Assembly: GCF_033547095.1 (NCBI RefSeq)
Contig: NZ_CP137852.1
Coordinates: 4,241,001-4,305,000, forward strand
Length of the DNA stretch: 64,000 bases
Source: Sediminicoccus rosea
GTDB lineage: Bacteria; Pseudomonadota; Alphaproteobacteria; Acetobacterales; Acetobacteraceae
Reading direction: 5' to 3'
A program made the position numbers and the translations under genes. This document shows, piece after piece, positions 16,702 through 24,521 of the stretch (positions are counted from its first letter, which is position 1; each line of letters opens with the position of its first letter). The notes under the pieces are model-generated. The model was not told where the DNA came from. It worked only from the letters and a program-made list of their open reading frames with translations, and searched no databases.

Positions 16702-17165
16702 CGCACGGCGTAAACGTCGTAGCGGGGCCCCGAGGGCGGGCGCTGGCCGGTGCCGATGGCGATGATGCGGTTCATCCAGGCGAGGTCGGGCGCGCCGGTC
16801 TGGAAGCGCATCGCGGTGCGGAAGTAATACTCGGAGGGGTCCACCGCCTCGCCGCCGCCCAGCCGCGCCAGCACCTCGGGCCGGCCGGTGCGGATGCCGG
16901 CATATTGCACATAGACCAGGCTGCCGGAGGCCGCCTTGATGGTGAGGCGCACGTCGATATGCGCGGTGCCGTCGGCCTCCACGCGCAGCCAGTCGGCCGC
17001 GGTGCCGCCCAGCACCTCGCCCTGCAGCGCCGGGCCGCTCACCGTGCCGCCGGTGACGGGGACGATGCGGAGGTCATGCCCGTCCGGGCCCTTGCCGGCC
17101 ATCTGGGGCGCGCCCACGGTGATGTCCATCGAGAAGAGATATTCGGTGACGAGCGGGAGCGGCAT
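16698..17165 (-). CDS. DUF3237 domain protein
   Basis: The product has 155 residues from the ATG at 17165, which has GGAGGACC upstream on the coding strand. It begins PLPLVTEYLFSMDITVGAPQMAGKGPDGHDLRIVPVTGGTVSGPALQGEVLGGTAADWLRVEADGTAHIDVRLTIKAASGSLVYVQYAGIRTG and ends with PEYYFRTAMRFQTGAPDLAWMNRIIAIGTGQ-type sequence, the signature of DUF3237 beta-barrel proteins. These often accompany acyl-CoA and aromatic degradation genes, but their function is not known. It is translationally coupled to the HMG-CoA-lyase-like gene. Confidence 0.88.
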   Translation of the reverse strand: MPLPLVTEYLFSMDITVGAPQMAGKGPDGHDLRIVPVTGGTVSGPALQGEVLGGTAADWLRVEADGTAHIDVRLTIKAASGSLVYVQYAGIRTGRPEVLARLGGGEAVDPSEYYFRTAMRFQTGAPDLAWMNRIIAIGTGQRPPSGPRYDVYAVR

Positions 17166-17254
17166 GGAAGGTCCTCCAGGGTTTGGGGTCAGCATGCCCG
17201 GACGGGACCGTTCCGCAAGAGGCTTGCGGCGCAGGGCCATGCGACCCCATTTTG

Positions 17255-17282
17255 CCTGAGAATTTTTCTCATTTCTCTCAGG
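17255..17282. promoter_or_regulatory. Palindromes upstream of the TetR gene
   Basis: TGAGAA-TTT-TTCTCA (17257-17271) is a perfect 15-bp dyad. It is nested in a larger inverted repeat CCTGAGA (17255-17261) / TCTCAGG (17276-17282), directly before the TetR start at 17291 and in a locally AT-rich patch. This is the expected size and place for an autoregulatory TetR operator. It could also serve the divergent DUF3237 operon. Confidence 0.55.
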
Positions 17283-17290
17283 GACCCCCC

Positions 17291-17899
17291 ATGAACGTCA
17301 TGGACCCGCACAGCGCGACACGCGCCCGCATCGCCGATGCGGCGGAAGCGCTGTTCCGGCAGATCGGCTACCAGAAGACCTCCGTGGCGGACATCGCCAA
17401 GGCCTGCGCGATGTCGCCGGCCAATGTGTATCGCTTCTACCCCTCCAAGAGCGCGATCAACGAGGCCATCACCCACCGCCTGCTGGACACGATCGGGACG
17501 GAACTGGAGGCCCTGGCGGCCGGCCCGGGCACGCCGGCGGAGCGGATGCGCGCCACCGCCGCGCATCTCTTCCGCCGCGATGTGGAGCTGTTCTTCGCCG
17601 AGAAGCGCATGCACGACATGGTGGGCGCGGCCATGACCGAGCATTGGGGCGTGATCGAGGGCTTCATCGCCCGCGTCCTGGCGGTGTGGGAGGGGCTGCT
17701 GCGCGAGGGGATGGCCAGCGGCGCCTTCCGCGCGCTCGACCCCGCGGCCACTGCCATGAGCTTCAAGCAATGCCTGCTGCTCTGGACCCACCCGATCCTG
17801 CTGGAGGATTGCCTGGGCCGCGGCGAGACGCCGGAGGGGCTGGGCCAGCAGCAACAGGCGGCACTGGACCTGCTGCTGGCGGGGGTCGCGCGAAACTGA
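17291..17899 (+). CDS. TetR-family regulator of the RND efflux operon
   Basis: The product has 202 residues. The N-terminal helix-turn-helix is canonical: ARIADAAEALFRQIGYQKTSVADIAKACAMSPANVYRFYPSKSAINEAITHRLL. The C-terminal helical part is a ligand domain resembling TetR_C regulators of efflux pumps. It is encoded 64 nt upstream of an RND adaptor and permease on the same strand and is flanked on both sides by dyad symmetric AT-rich sequence, consistent with autoregulation and repression of the pump. Confidence 0.92.
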   Translation: MNVMDPHSATRARIADAAEALFRQIGYQKTSVADIAKACAMSPANVYRFYPSKSAINEAITHRLLDTIGTELEALAAGPGTPAERMRATAAHLFRRDVELFFAEKRMHDMVGAAMTEHWGVIEGFIARVLAVWEGLLREGMASGAFRALDPAATAMSFKQCLLLWTHPILLEDCLGRGETPEGLGQQQQAALDLLLAGVARN

Positions 17900-17906
17900 A
17901 TCATGA

Positions 17907-17960
17907 TGATTATTGATTTTCGTCAGTGAATAGTCATTATGGCTCCGATTCCGGAGCCAT
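17907..17960 (+). promoter_or_regulatory. RND operon promoter/operator and RBS-burying palindrome
   Basis: The 64-nt gap before the RND adaptor holds three elements. An imperfect dyad TGATTATT (17907-17914) / AATAGTCA (17929-17936) matches 7 of 8 and may be a second TetR site. A weak -35/-10 pair is possible (TTGATT 17913-17918 and CATTAT 17935-17940, 16-nt spacer). A perfect 9-bp inverted repeat, ATGGCTCCG (17939-17947) and its complement (17952-17960) around a 4-nt loop, contains the GGAG Shine-Dalgarno (17953-17956), 7 nt before the ATG at 17964. Confidence 0.55.
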
Positions 17961-17963
17961 GCC

Positions 17964-19040
17964 ATGCGTCCCTCGCCCCTCCTCCTCCTGCTGCTGACCG
18001 CCTGCCTGCCGGAGGCGAAGACCGCCGCCCCCCCGGCCGAGGAGCCGCCCCGCCCCGTCCAGGTGGCGGAAATCCGGCACCTTCCGGCCGATGCGGGCCC
18101 GAGCTTCACCGGCGTGGTGCGCGCCCGGCGCGAGGCGGATGTGGCGCTGCGCGCGGGCGGCCGCATCGCCGAGCGCCTGGTGGACCTGGGCGCCGAGGTC
18201 ACCCCCGGCCAGGTGCTCTTCCGCCTCGACCCGCGCGACCTGGAACTGGCCCTGCGCGCGGCCGAGGCCGATGTCCTCTCCGCCGAAGCGACCGCCGCCC
18301 AGGCGGTGAATGACGCCGGCCGCTCCCGCGCGCTGGTCTCGGCCGGGCATGTCGCCGCCGCCTTCCATGAGCAGCGCGAGGCGACGGCGCGGGCCGCGAC
18401 GCAGCGCCTGGCCGCCGCCCGCGCCCAGCGCGACCTCGCCCGCAACCGCCTGGACTATGCCGAGCTGCGCGCGCCCGCTGGTGGGCGCGTCACCGCCATC
18501 CTGGCCGAAGCCGGGCAGGTGGTGGCGGAAGGCGCCCCCGTGCTGCGCCTCGCCGATCCCGCCGAGCGCGAGGTGCTGGTGCAGCTGCCGGAGAATGCGA
18601 TCGGCGCCGCGCGGGCCACCGCCCGCTTCTGGGCACGGCCCGAGGTGGCGCTGCCCGTCCAGCTGCGGGAGGTGGCGGCCCAGGCCGACGCCAACATGCG
18701 CACCTATGCCGCGCGCTTCTCCATCCCGGATGCGCCGGACTGGGCGCGCCTCGGCATGACGGCGACCATCCATCTCGCGGCCGAGAGCAGCGCCCCCGGC
18801 GCGCGCATCCCGCTCTCCGCGCTGCATGACCGCGGCCAGGGGCCCATGGTCTGGCGCCTGACGGAGCAGGGCCGCATCGAGGCGGCGCCGGTCACGGTGC
18901 TCGGCCTGTCCGAGAGCATGGCGACCATCCGCACAGACCTGCCCGCGGGCACGCGCATCGTGGCCATGGGCGCGCAGCTTCTCGACCCTGGCAGCCGCGT
19001 CCGGCCCGTCGAGGCGCGCCTCGCGGGGGCGATGCGATGA
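17964..19040 (+). CDS. RND efflux periplasmic adaptor (membrane fusion) lipoprotein
   Basis: The product has 358 residues. The N-terminus LLLLLLTACLPEAK has a lipobox ending at Cys13, so the protein is likely anchored to the inner membrane from the periplasmic side. Family parts follow in order: FTGVVRARREADVALRAGGRIAERLVDLGAEVTPGQVLFRLDPRDLELALRAAEADVLSAEA (lipoyl and hairpin), LDYAELRAPAGGRVTAILAEAGQVVAEGAPVLRLAD and a beta-barrel/MP domain. It bridges the permease to an outer-membrane TolC-like channel that is not encoded here. Its stop overlaps the permease start. Confidence 0.92.
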   Translation: MRPSPLLLLLLTACLPEAKTAAPPAEEPPRPVQVAEIRHLPADAGPSFTGVVRARREADVALRAGGRIAERLVDLGAEVTPGQVLFRLDPRDLELALRAAEADVLSAEATAAQAVNDAGRSRALVSAGHVAAAFHEQREATARAATQRLAAARAQRDLARNRLDYAELRAPAGGRVTAILAEAGQVVAEGAPVLRLADPAEREVLVQLPENAIGAARATARFWARPEVALPVQLREVAAQADANMRTYAARFSIPDAPDWARLGMTATIHLAAESSAPGARIPLSALHDRGQGPMVWRLTEQGRIEAAPVTVLGLSESMATIRTDLPAGTRIVAMGAQLLDPGSRVRPVEARLAGAMR

Positions 19041-22000
19041 TGGGCCGCTTCAACCCCTCAGAAGGGGCGATCCGCCAGGGGCAGCTCACCCTCTTCGCCA
19101 TGATCCTGCTGCTGCTGGCCGGCGCCTGGGCGTGGGGAAAGCTCGGCCGCGCCGAGGACCCGGCCTTCACCGTGAAGGTGATGATCGTCTCCGCCGCCTG
19201 GCCCGGCGCGACCGCCGAGGAGATGCAGAACCAGGTGGCCGACCGGATCGAAGCCAAGCTCGCCGAACTGCCCTGGCTCGATGTGCTGCAGACCTTCTCG
19301 CGCCCCGGCGTCTCCACCATCACCGTCACGCTGCGCGATGACACGCCGCCCGCCGCCGTGGCGGGCCTCTGGTACCAGGTGCGAAAGCGCGTGGGCGACA
19401 TGCGCCAGACCCTGCCGCCGGGCGTGCAGGGCCCCTTCTTCGACGATGAATATTCCGACGTCTTCTCCGCCGTGCTGGCCCTGCGCGGCGCCGACAATGC
19501 TGAACTGGTGCGCCAGGCCGAGCGCCTGCGCGACCGGCTGCGCCGCCTGCCCGGCATCGAGAAGGTGACGCTGTTCGGCGAGCAGCCGCAGCGCATCCAG
19601 GTCGAGATCAGCCATGCGCGTCTCGCCACCCTCGGCATCACGCCGCAATCCGTGCTGGATGCGCTGGCGCGGCACAATGCCGTGACCCCCGCCGGCACGG
19701 TCGAGACCGGCAGCACGCGCGTCAATCTCCGCCTGCCCGAGGGGCTGGACGGCATGGACAGCATCGCGGCGCTGCCGCTTTCGGCCGAGGGCCGCACCAT
19801 CCGGCTCGGTGATGTCGCGCGCATCAGCCGTGGCCTCGCCGACCCGCCGGAGCGCGCCATCCGCCACCTGGGCGAGCCCGCCGTGCTGATCGGGCTGACC
19901 AAGCAGCCGGGGCAGGATGTGCTACGCGTGGGCGCGGGGCTGGAGGCCGAACTCGCGCGCATCCGCACCGAACTGCCGGCGGGCCTCCGCCTGGATGCGG
20001 TGGCCGACCAGCCGCACATCGTGCGCGAGAGCGTGGACGAATTCCTGGTGAAGCTGGCCGCCGCGCTGGGCGTCGTGCTGCTCGTCTCCTTCCTCTCGCT
20101 CGGATTCCGCGCGGGGATCATCGTGGCGCTTGCCGTGCCGCTCACGCTCTCCTTCGTGTTTCTCTTCATGGTGTGGCGCGGCACCGAGCTGGAGCGCATC
20201 TCGCTCGGTGCGCTGATCCTCGCACTCGGCCTCCTGGTGGATGACGCGATCATCGCGATCGAGGCGATGGCGGTGAAGCTGGAACAGGGCTGGGAGCGAA
20301 CGCGCGCGGCCGGCTTCGCCTGGACCAGCACGGCGGGGCCGATGCTGACCGGCACGCTGGTGACCGTCGCGGGCTTCATCCCGGTCGGCTTCGCGGCCTC
20401 CACTTCGGGCGAATATGCGGGCGGCATCTTCTGGGTGGTGGGGGCGGCGCTGGTGGCGAGCTGGCTGGTCGCCGTCACCTTCACGCCCTGGCTCGGCGCC
20501 AAGCTGCTCAAGGCCGTGCCGCACAATCTGGCGCATGATGCGCATGACACGCGCATGTATCGCGCGCTGCGGCGCGGCGTGGAGTGGTGCGTGGACCACC
20601 GGATCACCCTGCTGGTGGTGATGCTGGTGGTGCTGGCCGGCGGCATGTTCGGCATGGCGAAGACCAAGAAGCAGTTCTTCCCGGCCTCGCAGCGCCTGGA
20701 ATTGCTGGTGGACATCAACCTGCGCCAAGGTGCGAGCTTCGCCGCGACCGACGCGGTGGCCAAGCGCATCGAGGCCACGCTGCGCGACGATTTCGACGTC
20801 TCGCACTTCACCACCTATCTCGGCGCCGGCGCGCCGCGCTTCTTCCTGGCGCTGAACCCCGACCTGCCGAACGAGGCCTTCGCCAAGATCATCATCGAAA
20901 GCCGCGATGTGGCGGCGCGCGAGGCGCTGCGCGAGCGGCTGATCGCGCTGGAGGAATCCGGCGCCTTCCCCGAGGCGCGGGTGCGCGTCTCGCGCCTGGA
21001 TTTCGGCCCGCCCGTGCCCTTCCCTGTGCAGTTCCGCATCGTCGGTCCCGATCCGATGGAACTGCGCCGCCTGGCCGATCAGGCGATGCCACTGCTGCGC
21101 GGCGTCGCCGGCACGCGCAACGTGCAGACCGACTGGAGCGAACTCGCGCCCGCGCTGCGCCTGGAGCTGGACCGCGAGCGCATCGCGCAGCTCGGCCTCT
21201 CGCCACAGGCTGTCGCCACCTCGATGGGCACGCTGCTCTCGGGTGTGACGGCCACCACCATCCGCGAGGGCACGCGCGGCGTGGAGGTGCGGCTGCGCGC
21301 CGTGCCGGAGGAGCGCGCCGCACTGGACCGCCTGGGCGATCTCTCGCTCGCGACACCGGGCGGGCCCGTGCCGCTCGCGCAGGTGGCCCGGCTTTCGCCG
21401 GTGATGGAGGAACCGATCCTCTGGCGCCGCAATCGCGAGCCCTTCATCACGCTGCGCTCCGACATCCAGCCAGGCTTGCAGGCGCCCGACGTGACAGCCG
21501 CGGCCATGCCGGTGCTGGCGCCCTTCATCGCGAGCCTGCCGCCCGGCTACCGGCTGGAAGTGGGCGGCGCCACCGAGCAGTCGGGCAAGGCCAATGCGAG
21601 CCTCTTCGCCCTCTTCCCCGTCATGGTCGCGGTGATGATGGCACTGCTCATGCTGCAATTGCGGCATCTGGGGCGCATGGGCCTTGTCATGGCGACGGCG
21701 CCGCTGGGCATCCCCGGCGCGGCGGCCGCGCTGCTGCTGATGAACGCGCCGTTCGGCTTCGTGGCACTTCTGGGCGTGATCGCGCTGGCCGGCATGATCA
21801 TGCGCAACACGCTCATCCTGGTGGATCAGGTGCAGCAGGATCTGGAAGCGGGGATCGAACTGCGCGAGGCGATCATCGGCAGCACGGTGCGCCGCGCGCG
21901 GCCGGTGATCCTGACCGCGCTCGCCGCCATCCTGGCCTTCATCCCGCTCACGCAATCGGTCTTCTGGGGGCCGATGGCGATCGCGATGATCGGCGGCCTG

Positions 22001-22126
22001 AGCGTGGCCACGCTCGCCACGCTGCTGCTGGTGCCGGCGCTGCATGCCCTCGCCCTGCCCTGGCGCAAGAAGCCCGCGGCGCAGCAGCCGGCGCCGCTGC
22101 GGCCGAAGCCAGTTCCCGCCGAGTGA
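19037..22126 (+). CDS. RND efflux permease (AcrB/HAE-type)
   Basis: The product has 1029 residues, the normal size for RND permeases. It has the two-repeat layout: an N-terminal helix (LTLFAMILLLLAGAWAWGKLGRAEDPAF), a periplasmic domain, TM2-6 including the proton-relay acids in ALILALGLLVDDAIIAIEAM, a second periplasmic domain and a second helix bundle (GVIALAGMIMRNTLILVDQV). It exports hydrophobic or amphiphilic compounds by proton antiport as a trimer with the adaptor encoded just upstream (4-nt overlap). The substrate is not predictable; a TetR repressor precedes the operon. Confidence 0.95.
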   Translation: MMGRFNPSEGAIRQGQLTLFAMILLLLAGAWAWGKLGRAEDPAFTVKVMIVSAAWPGATAEEMQNQVADRIEAKLAELPWLDVLQTFSRPGVSTITVTLRDDTPPAAVAGLWYQVRKRVGDMRQTLPPGVQGPFFDDEYSDVFSAVLALRGADNAELVRQAERLRDRLRRLPGIEKVTLFGEQPQRIQVEISHARLATLGITPQSVLDALARHNAVTPAGTVETGSTRVNLRLPEGLDGMDSIAALPLSAEGRTIRLGDVARISRGLADPPERAIRHLGEPAVLIGLTKQPGQDVLRVGAGLEAELARIRTELPAGLRLDAVADQPHIVRESVDEFLVKLAAALGVVLLVSFLSLGFRAGIIVALAVPLTLSFVFLFMVWRGTELERISLGALILALGLLVDDAIIAIEAMAVKLEQGWERTRAAGFAWTSTAGPMLTGTLVTVAGFIPVGFAASTSGEYAGGIFWVVGAALVASWLVAVTFTPWLGAKLLKAVPHNLAHDAHDTRMYRALRRGVEWCVDHRITLLVVMLVVLAGGMFGMAKTKKQFFPASQRLELLVDINLRQGASFAATDAVAKRIEATLRDDFDVSHFTTYLGAGAPRFFLALNPDLPNEAFAKIIIESRDVAAREALRERLIALEESGAFPEARVRVSRLDFGPPVPFPVQFRIVGPDPMELRRLADQAMPLLRGVAGTRNVQTDWSELAPALRLELDRERIAQLGLSPQAVATSMGTLLSGVTATTIREGTRGVEVRLRAVPEERAALDRLGDLSLATPGGPVPLAQVARLSPVMEEPILWRRNREPFITLRSDIQPGLQAPDVTAAAMPVLAPFIASLPPGYRLEVGGATEQSGKANASLFALFPVMVAVMMALLMLQLRHLGRMGLVMATAPLGIPGAAAALLLMNAPFGFVALLGVIALAGMIMRNTLILVDQVQQDLEAGIELREAIIGSTVRRARPVILTALAAILAFIPLTQSVFWGPMAIAMIGGLSVATLATLLLVPALHALALPWRKKPAAQQPAPLRPKPVPAE

Positions 22127-22216
22127 GCGCAGCGCGCGATTGACTCCGCGAAGCGGCGGGGCGCAGCCTCCGGGGAAAGCGGCGCGGGACGAACCGCGCC
22201 GCGCGGAGGACATGCC

Positions 22217-22618
22217 ATGACCGATCCCCTCTACGAAGCCGGGATGAAGGTGCGCCGCGCCGTGCTCGGCGACGCCCATGTGGACCGCGCCAATGCGCGC
22301 ATCACCGACCTGAACCGCGAGTTCCAGGATTTCATCACCCGCTTCGGCTGGGGCGAGATCTGGACGCGCCCGGGCTTCGACCACCGCACGCGCCGCATCC
22401 TCGTCATGGGCACGATGATGGCGCTCGGCCGTTGGGAGGAGTTCCGCATGCATCTCCGCGCCGCGCTGGAAGGGCAGATGGCGCTGTCCGACATCAAGGA
22501 ATTGCTGCTGCAGCAATCCATCTATTGCGGCTTCCCCGTCACCAACACGGCCTATCACCACCTGGCGGAGATCATGGATGAGCTGCGCGCGCGCGGCGTG
22601 ACCTTCAACGAGGGGTAG
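22217..22618 (+). CDS. pcaC: Carboxymuconolactone decarboxylase family protein, PcaC-like
   Basis: The product has 133 residues, the length of 4-carboxymuconolactone decarboxylase. Sequence typical of PcaC: YEAGMKVRRAVLGDAHVDRANARITDLNREFQDFITRFGWGEIWTRPGFDHRTRRILVMGTMMALGRWEEFRMHLRAAL, then LKELLLQQSIYCGFPVTNTAYHHLAEI-like sequence. It would decarboxylate gamma-carboxymuconolactone in protocatechuate degradation, but no other pca genes are nearby. So it may act in a related pathway. GGAGGAC precedes the ATG. It is followed after 6 nt by a Bug binding protein. Confidence 0.85.
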   Translation: MTDPLYEAGMKVRRAVLGDAHVDRANARITDLNREFQDFITRFGWGEIWTRPGFDHRTRRILVMGTMMALGRWEEFRMHLRAALEGQMALSDIKELLLQQSIYCGFPVTNTAYHHLAEIMDELRARGVTFNEG

Positions 22619-22624
22619 AGGCAC

Positions 22625-23587
22625 ATGCTCACCCGCCGCACCGCCCTGCTGGGCGCCACGCTCGCGCTGCCGGCCCAGGCGCAGGAGCGCTTCCCGAGCC
22701 GCCCCGTGACGCTCATCGTCCCCGGCGCGCCGGGCGGCGGCGGGGATTTCACCGCGCGGCTGCTGGCGGAGGGCCTGGCCGGGCCGCTCGGGCAATCCGT
22801 GCCGGTTGAGAACCGCACGGGCGGCAGCGGCAATGTCGCGGCCTCCTTCGTCGCGCGCGCGGCGCCCGATGGCTACACGCTGCTGCTGGCCTATTCCGGC
22901 ACGCATGTGGCGAACCCGGCGCTGTTCCGGGAGCTCGCCTGGCATCCGATCCGCAGCTTCGCGCCCGTCGCGCTCCTGCTGACGGCGCCGCACGTGCTGG
23001 TGATCCGCCCCGACCTGCCGGCGCGCGACATGGCGGAGCTGGCCGCCTACATCCGCCGCAACCCGGGGCGCGTCACCTACGCCTCCTCCGGCGTCGCCTC
23101 CATCCAGCATCTCGGCGGCGCCATGCTGGCCCAGGCGCTGGGGACGGAGATGGTGCATGTGCCCTATCGCGGCGCAGGCCCGGCGATGAGCGACATCATC
23201 GCGGGCCGCGTGGACATGATCATCACCACGCCGCCCGCCGTGATGGGGCAGATCCAGACGGGCGCCGTGCGCGCCATCGTGCAGACCGGCCGCGCGCGCC
23301 ACCCCATGCTGCCCAACCTGCCCACCACGGCCGAGGCCGGGCTGCCGGGCTTCGAGCTGGAGGCCTGGTTCGGGATCTATGCGCCCGCCGGCACGCCGCG
23401 CGAGGCGGTGCTGCGCCTCTCCCGCGACATCCAGGGCGTGACCGAGACCGCCGAATTCCGCCGCAAGGCGCAGGAGGCCGGCACCTATGTCACCTTCCTC
23501 GGCCCCGAGGAGCTGGCCGCCTTCACCGCCACCGAGCTGACGCGCTGGTCGGGCATCATCCAGGGCCTCGGCATCCGGCTGGATTGA
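22625..23587 (+). CDS. Bug-family (TctC-like) periplasmic solute-binding protein
   Basis: The product has 320 residues. A short signal peptide (MLTRRTALLGATLALPAQAQ) precedes the Bug fold: FPSRPVTLIVPGAPGGGGDFTARLLAEGLAGPLGQSVPVENRTGGSGNVAASFVARAAPDGYTLLLAYSGTH. The PGGGGD loop is the carboxylate-binding hairpin of this family. No TctA/TctB permease is encoded nearby, as is common for Bug proteins. Its pairing with the PcaC-like gene 6 nt upstream suggests uptake or sensing of an aromatic acid or lactone. Confidence 0.92.
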   Translation: MLTRRTALLGATLALPAQAQERFPSRPVTLIVPGAPGGGGDFTARLLAEGLAGPLGQSVPVENRTGGSGNVAASFVARAAPDGYTLLLAYSGTHVANPALFRELAWHPIRSFAPVALLLTAPHVLVIRPDLPARDMAELAAYIRRNPGRVTYASSGVASIQHLGGAMLAQALGTEMVHVPYRGAGPAMSDIIAGRVDMIITTPPAVMGQIQTGAVRAIVQTGRARHPMLPNLPTTAEAGLPGFELEAWFGIYAPAGTPREAVLRLSRDIQGVTETAEFRRKAQEAGTYVTFLGPEELAAFTATELTRWSGIIQGLGIRLD

Positions 23588-23672
23588 ACGCATCGCGCGC
23601 CGAGCCCATGATGGCGCGAGCCGCCGGCAGACGCGGCACGCCCGTCATCCGGCGCAGCGCCCGGAGAATGCC

Positions 23673-24521
23673 ATGAGCCTGACCATCCGCCCCCTCGATT
23701 CCGGCTTCGGCGCGGAGATCTCGGGGCTTCGCATCGCGGGCGACGTGCCGCAGGCGGCGTTCGACGCCTTCCTCGATGCCTTCCACCAACATCACGTCCT
23801 GCTGGTCCGCGACGTGCCCAATGACCCCGCGGCGCAGGTCGCCTTCAGCCGGCGCATGGGGCCGCTCGAGCACCACGCCGCCGCCAGCGCCGTGCATCCG
23901 CGGCACCCGGAGATCTTCTGCGTCGGCAATTACGCGGCCGATGGCATCACCGCGAATTTCGCGCGCGGCGTGGAGCAATGGCACGCCGACAGCAGTTTCC
24001 GCGAGGTGCCGAGCGCCGCCTCGCTCTTCTATGGCGCGATCTGCCCGCCCGAGGGCGGGGAGACCTGGTTCCTCGACGCCGTCGCCGCCTACGAGACCCT
24101 GCCGGAGGCCATGAAGGCGCGGATCGCCGGGCTGCGCGGCGTGCATTGTCTCTACACCCTCAGCGAGTGGAACCGCCGCCACACGCCGGGCCGCGCGCCG
24201 ATGGACGAGGCGAAGCGCCGCGCCTTCCCGCCCGTCGCGCATCCGCTGGTGCGGACCCATCCGGTGAGCGGCGTGCGCTCGCTGTTCCTCTGCCCCGCCG
24301 TGATCAGCCACATCGAGGGGATGGGCGTGGAGGAGAGCGCCGCCCTGATCGAGGCGTTGATGGACCACGCGACGCAGGAGCGATTCGTCTATCGGCACCA
24401 GTGGCGCGCCGGCGACCTCGTCATCTGGGACAACCGCTGCACCCTGCACACGGCGAGCCTCTTCGACCACGAGAAGTATCAGCGCCTCATGTTCCGCACG
24501 ACGGTGGCCGGCGCGGCCTAG
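23673..24521 (+). CDS. TauD/TfdA-family Fe(II)/2-oxoglutarate dioxygenase
   Basis: The product has 282 residues with the double-stranded beta-helix of alpha-ketoglutarate-dependent dioxygenases. The iron triad is visible: His104-x-Asp106 in EQWHADSSFREVP and the distal His259 in DLVIWDNRCTLHTAS, the same segment providing an Arg for 2-oxoglutarate. The closest families are TfdA and TauD, which oxidise phenoxyacetates or sulfonates; the substrate here is unknown. GGAGAATGCC precedes the ATG. Its end overlaps the convergent RMD1 gene by 4 nt. Confidence 0.92.
   Translation: MSLTIRPLDSGFGAEISGLRIAGDVPQAAFDAFLDAFHQHHVLLVRDVPNDPAAQVAFSRRMGPLEHHAAASAVHPRHPEIFCVGNYAADGITANFARGVEQWHADSSFREVPSAASLFYGAICPPEGGETWFLDAVAAYETLPEAMKARIAGLRGVHCLYTLSEWNRRHTPGRAPMDEAKRRAFPPVAHPLVRTHPVSGVRSLFLCPAVISHIEGMGVEESAALIEALMDHATQERFVYRHQWRAGDLVIWDNRCTLHTASLFDHEKYQRLMFRTTVAGAA

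Noticed and set aside
19922-23593. A minus-strand open frame of about 1,220 codons under the RND, PcaC and Bug genes
   Set aside because: It is antisense to well-identified genes with conserved motifs on the plus strand and contains no recognisable domain.
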